A DNA stretch of 10,242 nucleotides, from contig CAJUNM010000048.1 of the NCBI GenBank assembly GCA_910587805.1, positions 1 through 10,242 on the forward strand, given 5' to 3'. The translations under genes and the position numbers were made by a program. Shown here one piece after another: positions 6,438 to 10,242 of the stretch. This DNA is from an uncultured Christensenellaceae bacterium. Its GTDB lineage: Bacteria > Bacillota > Clostridia > Christensenellales > Pumilibacteraceae. Position 1 is the stretch's first letter; every line of letters starts with the position of its first letter. Below the pieces are notes generated by a model. The model ran no database searches and was not told the DNA's origin. It worked only from the letters and a program-made list of their open reading frames with translations.

Positions 6438-7649
6438 TTACGCTTTGCGGTTTTTTCGGAGCATTTGCGCGCGGACCTTGAGCGGCAAACCGAAAAGATT
6501 GATAAATCCCGCCGAATCCTTTTGGTCGTATACTTCGTCCGCGCCGAATGTGGCGATGTCCTCGTCGTAAAGCGAATACGGCGAACTCATGCCCGCGGGC
6601 TTTATGTTGCCTTTGTACAGCTTGACGCGCGTCGTGCCCGTGACGCATTTTTGCGTTTCGTCGACGAACGCCGAAAGCGATTCGCGAAGGGGCGTGTACC
6701 ATTTTCCGTCGTATACGAGTTCCGCGAACTTGAGCGAGACGTGCTCTTTGAAATGCGCTGTGTCGCGGTCGAGTGTGAGTTCTTCGAGGTTCTTGTGGCA
6801 TGCGTAAAGTATGGAACCGGCGGGATTTTCGTACACGCCGCGCGACTTCATGCCGACGAGACGGTTTTCCACCATATCGTCAACGCCGACGCCGTGGCGG
6901 GAACCTATCTCGTTAAGTGTTTCGATAAGTTCAACGGGTTTGAGCTTTTTGCCGTTGACTGCGGTAGGTATGCCGCATTCCCAATCGACGGTAACGTATT
7001 CGGGCTTGTCCTCCGCGTCTTTTATCGCGCGGCTTATCATGAGCATCTCGTCTTTGGGTTCGTTTTTCGGGTCTTCGAGATCTGAACCTTCATGCGAAAG
7101 ATGCCACAGATTTCTGTCCATCGAATAATTATGCTCTTTTGTGACGGGTACGTCGAGTCCGCGTTTGGTCGCATAGTCGATCTCTTCTTCGCGCGATTTG
7201 ATGCCCCATATGCGCCACGGCGCAATGATCTTCATTTCGGGCGCGAGCGCTTTTATAGTCAGCTCGAAACGCACTTGATCGTTGCCTTTGCCCGTGCAGC
7301 CGTGACATATTGCGTCCGCTTTTTCGCGCCGCGCTATCTCTACGAGCCGTTTTGCTATCACGGGACGCGCGAACGACGTGCCGAGCAAATACTTTCCTTC
7401 GTACACCGCGCCCGCTTTTATGGTGGGGAATATGCAGTCGCGCACAAACTCGTCGCGAAGATCCTCGATGTAGATTGCCGCCGCGCCGCTTTTGATCGCT
7501 TTTTCGTTGAGCGGTGCAAGCTCCTCGCCTTGACCTACGTCGGCGGCTACGGCGATAACGTCGCAGTCGTAATTCTCCTTGAGCCAAGGTATTATGATGG
7601 TGGTATCGAGTCCGCCCGAGTATGCGAGCACAACTTTCATTTTGGACAT
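6438..7649 (-). CDS. argG: Argininosuccinate synthase
   Basis: ArgG joins citrulline and aspartate using ATP to make argininosuccinate, AMP and pyrophosphate in the cytoplasm. The 403 residues are typical for the family. The ATP-pyrophosphatase P-loop AYSGGLDTT is at 9-17, and the substrate-site block HGCTGKGNDQVRFE at 116-129. The rest, including YSMDRNLWHLSHEGSDLEDP and FVDETQKCVTGTTRVKLYKG, is well conserved. AAGGAG (7659-7664 in + numbering) lies 9 bases before ATG 7649; a second ATG three codons later is possible but less well placed. It is the first gene of the argGH operon, with its own promoter at 7682-7710. No carbamoyl-phosphate or ornithine-pathway gene is in the window. Confidence 0.98.
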   Translation of the reverse strand: MSKMKVVLAYSGGLDTTIIIPWLKENYDCDVIAVAADVGQGEELAPLNEKAIKSGAAAIYIEDLRDEFVRDCIFPTIKAGAVYEGKYLLGTSFARPVIAKRLVEIARREKADAICHGCTGKGNDQVRFELTIKALAPEMKIIAPWRIWGIKSREEEIDYATKRGLDVPVTKEHNYSMDRNLWHLSHEGSDLEDPKNEPKDEMLMISRAIKDAEDKPEYVTVDWECGIPTAVNGKKLKPVELIETLNEIGSRHGVGVDDMVENRLVGMKSRGVYENPAGSILYACHKNLEELTLDRDTAHFKEHVSLKFAELVYDGKWYTPLRESLSAFVDETQKCVTGTTRVKLYKGNIKPAGMSSPYSLYDEDIATFGADEVYDQKDSAGFINLFGLPLKVRAQMLRKNRKA

Positions 7650-7666
7650 GGTTTATTGCTCCTTGG

Positions 7667-7694
7667 AATGTAATATTAAAGATTATATTACATT
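7667..7694 (-). promoter_or_regulatory. Candidate operator palindrome over the argG promoter
   Basis: AATGTAATAT (7667-7676) and ATATTACATT (7685-7694) are perfect 10-base inverted arms around an 8-base centre. The dyad covers the -10 element and the predicted transcription start of argG. By position it is a repressor site, and ArgR/AhrC is the natural candidate. The arms lack the usual TGAAT/ATTCA core of ARG boxes, so the regulator is uncertain. Confidence 0.55.
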
Positions 7695-7710
7695 TGCGAA
7701 AAATAAGCAA
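7682..7710 (-). promoter_or_regulatory. Probable promoter of the argGH operon
   Basis: Read on the minus strand, TTGCTT (7705-7710) and a perfect TATAAT (7682-7687) are 17 bases apart. The -35 is weak (3/6). Transcription would begin near 7675, leaving a leader of about 25 bases that holds the argG ribosome site. Confidence 0.65.
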
Positions 7711-7743
7711 TGAAAATCGAGCGTATTGCGCAAAGTCGAGCGT

Positions 7744-8226
7744 TTATTTTCTATATCCTAAAATATGTATAGGACGTAATTGCGGCGCATTGTACGAGGC
7801 GAGGTCTTTACCGAATGTGTCGAAGCTGTGCGCCGCTACGAGTATCTTTCCGCGCGCGATCCCGATAACGACGGGCGAGTGGTAAAAGCTTCCGTTCGCA
7901 TCGCCGAGTTGCACAATGTCGCCTACGCGAATATCGTTAAGCTCGACGGTTTTAGCGAACGGACCGACGCCGTCGTTGTTCACTATGAATTTGTATAAAA
8001 ACTCCACGCCCGTCCATGACGGAGTGCGGTTGTTCACAGAGCGGTAAAACCATCCGAACAGCGGCGAATAGTTCATCACGCCGCAGCCGGCGAATATGCA
8101 CTGCGACGCGAAATTAGTGCAGTCGCCGCCGATGTTGTCGAAGTTATAATAATCGGGATTTCGCCCGAACGCCCATTTTTGCGCGTACGCCGCGGCGCGC
8201 GCACCGTCGTAATAATAAGTATTCAT
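7744..8226 (-). CDS. Amidase_6-type (putative cysteine amidase) domain protein
   Basis: The 160-residue protein is almost entirely one putative amidase domain of the Amidase_6 type (NlpC/P60-like cysteine fold), a family common in spore-forming Firmicutes. It starts at the family opening YYYDGARAAAYAQKWA. The nucleophile motif GGDCTNFASQC (33-43) gives Cys36. Candidate catalytic histidines are His116 (FYHSPVVIG) and His133 (AAHSFD), and the LNDIRVGDIVQLG strand (96-108) is typical. Family members are presumed to cut peptide or peptidoglycan amide bonds, but the substrate is not established. There is no signal peptide or membrane segment, so it acts in the cytoplasm or is released by lysis. 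No good ribosome site precedes ATG 8226. It is upstream of and co-oriented with argG, but that operon has its own promoter. Confidence 0.85.
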   Translation of the reverse strand: MNTYYYDGARAAAYAQKWAFGRNPDYYNFDNIGGDCTNFASQCIFAGCGVMNYSPLFGWFYRSVNNRTPSWTGVEFLYKFIVNNDGVGPFAKTVELNDIRVGDIVQLGDANGSFYHSPVVIGIARGKILVAAHSFDTFGKDLASYNAPQLRPIHILGYRK

Positions 8227-8315
8227 ATTACTTTATATGATCCGTCGCGCAAAAGCGCAATTAAAACCGTCGGCTATCGGGATTCCGTATCGACATCAAG
8301 TAAATATCATAAAAT

Positions 8316-8381
8316 TAGCAAGCATTATTTTTTATATGGAATCGGCGCAAAGTTTTCTTGCATACTTCTTTTTCAAAAGAA
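8316..8381 (+). repeat. Direct repeat, copy 1
   Basis: This 66-base stretch, starting TAGCAAGCATTA and ending TCAAAAGAA, recurs 101 bases downstream with 63 of 66 bases identical. Differences are at 8346, 8348 and 8362. Its hairpin is reduced to a 7-bp stem (8366-8372 with 8375-8381) because the right arm diverges into AAAATAAGG. Confidence 0.85.
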
Positions 8382-8416
8382 AAAATAAGGTAAAAAGTCG
8401 AGCGAAAATATAGAAA

Positions 8417-8482
8417 TAGCAAGCATTATTTTTTATATGGAATCGGTGTAAAGTTTTCTTGCTTACTTCTTTTTCAAAAGAA
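8417..8482 (+). repeat. Direct repeat, copy 2
   Basis: This is the second copy of the 8316-8381 repeat, separated from it by 35 bases. Here the right arm is intact and the end forms the long hairpin at 8453-8494. Weak similarity before both copies (AAATAT...AAA) suggests duplication of a unit of about 101 bases. The structure fits a small interspersed, hairpin-forming element. Confidence 0.85.
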
Positions 8483-8494
8483 GTAAGTGAAAAC
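8453..8494. repeat. Long hairpin at the end of repeat copy 2
   Basis: CTTACTTCTTTT (8462-8473) pairs perfectly over 12 bp with AAAAGAAGTAAG (8476-8487) around TC. Beyond a small bulge (TTG against T), GTTTTC (8453-8458) pairs with GAAAAC (8489-8494). It ends three bases before the rpsO -35, so it could terminate transcription entering from either side or insulate that promoter. Confidence 0.75.
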
Positions 8495-8496
8495 GG

Positions 8497-8525
8497 TTTA
8501 CAAACCGACTCGGTTGTGCTACAAT
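8497..8525 (+). promoter_or_regulatory. Sigma-A type promoter of rpsO
   Basis: TTTACA (8497-8502) and TACAAT (8520-8525) are 17 bases apart, each 5/6 to consensus, with an extended -10 (TGC at 8517-8519). Transcription should start near 8532. The -35 lies within the small palindrome CGGTTT-AC-AAACCG (8494-8507). Confidence 0.82.
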
Positions 8526-8531
8526 ACATAG

Positions 8532-8665
8532 TGCGGATATGCGATTTGCATATGCGCGGAATCACGGAAATAAATTTTAAGCCGTGATTTTACCTCGATA
8601 CTCGGTGAAACGCTCTCCACGTTTCGACCAAAGTTCGAGGCGTATTTATAAACGGAGGTTTAATC
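8532..8665 (+). promoter_or_regulatory. Structured leader of rpsO, candidate S15 autoregulatory element
   Basis: The leader is about 134 bases. AATCACGG (8560-8567) pairs with CCGTGATT (8582-8589) around a 14-base AU-rich loop. CCTCGA (8593-8598) pairs with TCGAGG (8635-8640) and encloses a second hairpin, GAAACG (8607-8612) with CGTTTC (8620-8625). Just below that, GG (8604-8605) can pair with CC (8628-8629). The ribosome site ACGGAGG (8652-8658) follows. S15 represses its own mRNA through differing leader folds in several bacteria. That this one binds S15 is inference from position and structure. Confidence 0.5.
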
Positions 8666-8929
8666 ATGGAAAAACAAGTAAAGGCGGAAATCATTTCCAA
8701 GTTTGCAACGCACGAGGGTGACACGGGCAGTCCCGAGGTGCAGATCGCGCTTTTGACGTGGCGCATCAATCACCTTACGGAGCATCTCAAAACGCACCCG
8801 AAGGATCATCACTCCCGTCGCGGTCTTTTGCAAATGGTAGGATCGCGCCGCAGCCAGCTCAACTATCTCAAAAAGATAGACATCGAGCGTTACAGAAAGC
8901 TTGTAGCCGATCTCGATCTGCGCAAGTAA
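8666..8929 (+). CDS. rpsO: 30S ribosomal protein S15 (uS15)
   Basis: uS15 is a primary 16S rRNA-binding protein that organises the central domain of the 30S subunit. The 87 residues fit the family (about 88-89). The hallmark blocks are all present: THEGDTGSPEVQIALLT (15-31), INHLTEHLKTHPKDHHSRRG (34-53) and LLQMVGSRRSQLNYLKK (54-70). GSRRSQLNYL differs slightly from the more common RRRLLDYL, a minor change. ACGGAGG lies 7 bases before ATG 8666. It has its own promoter and a long leader, and is followed by pnp in the conserved rpsO-pnp order. Confidence 0.98.
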   Translation: MEKQVKAEIISKFATHEGDTGSPEVQIALLTWRINHLTEHLKTHPKDHHSRRGLLQMVGSRRSQLNYLKKIDIERYRKLVADLDLRK

Positions 8930-8962
8930 TCATATCGTCACGTCATCGCGCAAACGCGGTGT

Positions 8963-9018
8963 AAAACGCTTGTGCGTCGGGTAATGCGGATTCGTCCAAC
9001 TTGCCGCGCAAGCGTTTT
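8963..9018 (+). terminator. Long stem-loop between rpsO and pnp (partial terminator or processing site)
   Basis: AAAACGCTTG (8963-8972) pairs with CAAGCGTTTT (9009-9018). The stem continues through U·G, G-C, C-G and G-C pairs to 8976/9005, 14 bp in all. The apical region includes a small GGA-TTCG-TCC hairpin (8988-8997). The T-run is only TTTT and belongs to the stem, so termination would be incomplete. Position matches the rpsO terminator and pnp leader hairpin region known in E. coli, where RNase III and PNPase act. Confidence 0.6.
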
Positions 9019-9103
9019 CATTATTGTGCTTGCGTCGTCGGCGTCGAGAACGCGAGGGATCGCAGTTGATTTTATACGGATTAAAAAGGAGACTTAAAAT
9101 ATA

Positions 9104-10242
9104 ATGGATTGCAATATTTTCAAGACCGTTATCGGCGGCAGAGAAGTTACCGTCGAGACGGGCAAATACGCGGGACAAGCCAACGGCTCGTGTATCATCA
9201 GATGCGGCGACACCGTGGTCATGACCAACGTAACTATGGCGGATTCGCCGCGCCCCGGCATGGATTATTTCCCGCTCGGCGTGGATTTCGAGGAAAAGCT
9301 TTACGCCATAGGCAAGATTCCCGGGAGCTTTAAGCGCAGAGAGGGCAGAGGCAGCGACAAGGCTATACTCACATCGCGGCTTATCGACCGCCCCATACGT
9401 CCGCTTTTCCCTAAAGGATTGTTCAACGACGTATCGGTGGTTTGCACCGCGCTTTCGGTAGATACCAATATTCCGCCGGAGGTTTTCGGCATGCTCGGCA
9501 GTTCGATCGCGCTTTCCATATCCGATATTCCGTTTGCGGGACCTACCGGCTCGGTAGTGGTCGGCTGTGTGGACGGCAAGTACGTTATCAACCCCGACAG
9601 CGAGCAACGCGCAAAGAGCAATATGCACGTATACGTTTCGGGCACTGCCGACGCCATCATGATGGTTGAGGCGGGCGCGAACGAGGTTTCCGAAGAGGAA
9701 ATGCTCGGCGGCATACTTTTCGCGCACGAAGAAATCAAAAAGCAGGTCAAGTTCATCAACGATATCGTCAAAAAGATCGGCAAGCCCAAAAAAGAACCGG
9801 CGCTTTACCATATCGGCGAAGACGTGGACAAAGCGGTGCGCAAGTATGCGAGCAAAATGCTCGACAAGGCGCTCGACGAGTTCGACAGAACCAAGCGTCA
9901 GCAAAATCAAGACGAAGTTCAAGCAGACGTCATGGAACATTTCAAGTCCGAGTTCGAGGGCAGAGAGCGCGAGATAGGCGATACGCTCTACTACATGACC
10001 AAGGAAAAGGTCCGCGACAAGATTTTGAGCAAGGGCGTGCGTCCCGACGGTCGCAAAACCACCGATATCCGCGATATCTGGTGCGAGGCGGGCGTATTGC
10101 CGCGCACGCACGGCTCGGCGGTGTTCACCCGCGGTCAGTCTCAGGCGCTTTCCATTTGCACGCTCGGCACTTCGCGCGACGCGCAAAAGCTCGACAACCT
10201 CGACGAGGAAGACAGCAAGCGCTATATGCACCAATACAATAT
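9104..10242 (+). CDS. pnp: Polyribonucleotide nucleotidyltransferase (PNPase), 5' part
   Basis: PNPase is a trimeric 3'-to-5' phosphorolytic exoribonuclease that degrades mRNA and can add tails. The window holds 379 codons of a family of about 700; the reading frame is open to the right edge, so the gene is cut by the window and not broken. The first RNase PH-like domain shows KIPGSFKRREGR (71-82) and RPIRPLFP (96-103). A helical domain follows (about 215-300), and the second RNase PH domain begins with GVRPDGR (311-317) and RTHGSAVFTRGQ (334-345). The KH and S1 RNA-binding domains would lie outside. ATG 9104 follows AAGGAG (9086-9091) by 12 bases, slightly long spacing. No separate pnp promoter was found, so it likely shares the rpsO transcript through the intervening hairpin. 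Confidence 0.97.
   Translation, partial: MDCNIFKTVIGGREVTVETGKYAGQANGSCIIRCGDTVVMTNVTMADSPRPGMDYFPLGVDFEEKLYAIGKIPGSFKRREGRGSDKAILTSRLIDRPIRPLFPKGLFNDVSVVCTALSVDTNIPPEVFGMLGSSIALSISDIPFAGPTGSVVVGCVDGKYVINPDSEQRAKSNMHVYVSGTADAIMMVEAGANEVSEEEMLGGILFAHEEIKKQVKFINDIVKKIGKPKKEPALYHIGEDVDKAVRKYASKMLDKALDEFDRTKRQQNQDEVQADVMEHFKSEFEGREREIGDTLYYMTKEKVRDKILSKGVRPDGRKTTDIRDIWCEAGVLPRTHGSAVFTRGQSQALSICTLGTSRDAQKLDNLDEEDSKRYMHQYN

Larger units (their letters stand above)
8227..8665. other. 439-bp divergent intergenic region
   Basis: No gene is supported here. From left to right it holds: the upstream side of the amidase gene (8227-8315, with a small GCGC-AAAA-GCGC dyad at 8247-8258 and no convincing promoter on the minus strand); a repeat pair (8316-8482); a hairpin (8453-8494); the rpsO promoter (8497-8525); and a structured rpsO leader (about 8532-8665). 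Confidence 0.75.

Noticed and set aside
8332..8565. 77-codon frame on the minus strand through the repeat pair
   Set aside because: It is built from the repeat and hairpin sequences plus the rpsO promoter, with no ribosome site or recognisable protein.
8930..10234. 434-codon open frame on the minus strand opposite pnp
   Set aside because: It lies opposite conserved PNPase sequence and has the same codon-bias origin as the other antisense frames; no family resemblance.

Overview
The window looks like a chromosomal stretch from an endospore-forming Firmicute of the class Clostridia, probably an uncultured gut or anaerobic lineage. The grounds are a complete gerA-type spore germination operon, a small protein built on the Spo0A DNA-binding domain, an Amidase_6-type putative cysteine amidase, and strong vegetative (sigma-A type) promoters. 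Base composition is moderate, with abundant ATA, GCG, CGC and TCG codons. I cannot name a genus from sequence alone. There is no phage, IS element, CRISPR array, tRNA or rRNA in the window.

Layout. 107-4117 (+): a three-gene germinant receptor operon (GerA, GerB, GerC families), translationally coupled by an 11-nt overlap and an ATGA overlap. 4136-4423 (+): rpsU (S21) as its own short unit, with a consensus promoter, a GTG start and an intrinsic terminator. 4424-5017 (+): an AT-rich spacer, then a stand-alone Spo0A C-terminal-domain protein with its own probable promoter, which overlaps a hairpin. 5018-7710 (-): the argGH operon (last two steps of arginine synthesis), whose end abuts the Spo0A-like gene stop-to-stop with no spacer, and whose promoter sits in a 10-bp-arm palindrome. 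7744-8226 (-): a small Amidase_6-family protein without a signal peptide. 8227-8665: a 439-bp divergent intergenic region with two copies of a roughly 66-bp repeat (one forming a long hairpin), the rpsO promoter and a structured rpsO leader. 8666-10242 (+): rpsO (S15), a long stem-loop, and the first 379 codons of pnp (PNPase), which runs off the right edge.

How they work together. GerA/GerB/GerC homologues form the inner-membrane complex that senses germinants. The Spo0A_C protein could bind 0A-box-like sites without phosphorelay input because it has no receiver domain, but its targets are unknown. argG and argH convert citrulline plus aspartate to arginine plus fumarate. rpsO-pnp is the classic pairing of S15 with PNPase, and both the leader and the intergenic hairpin are placed where post-transcriptional control is known in other bacteria. 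Most genes are ordinary and well conserved. The less ordinary points are the stand-alone Spo0A_C protein, a GerC homologue with no lipobox cysteine and a Gly/Ser/Gln-rich insert between its domains, the repeat pair, and the arg and rpsO-pnp regulatory structures. I do not see a clearly new multi-gene system.
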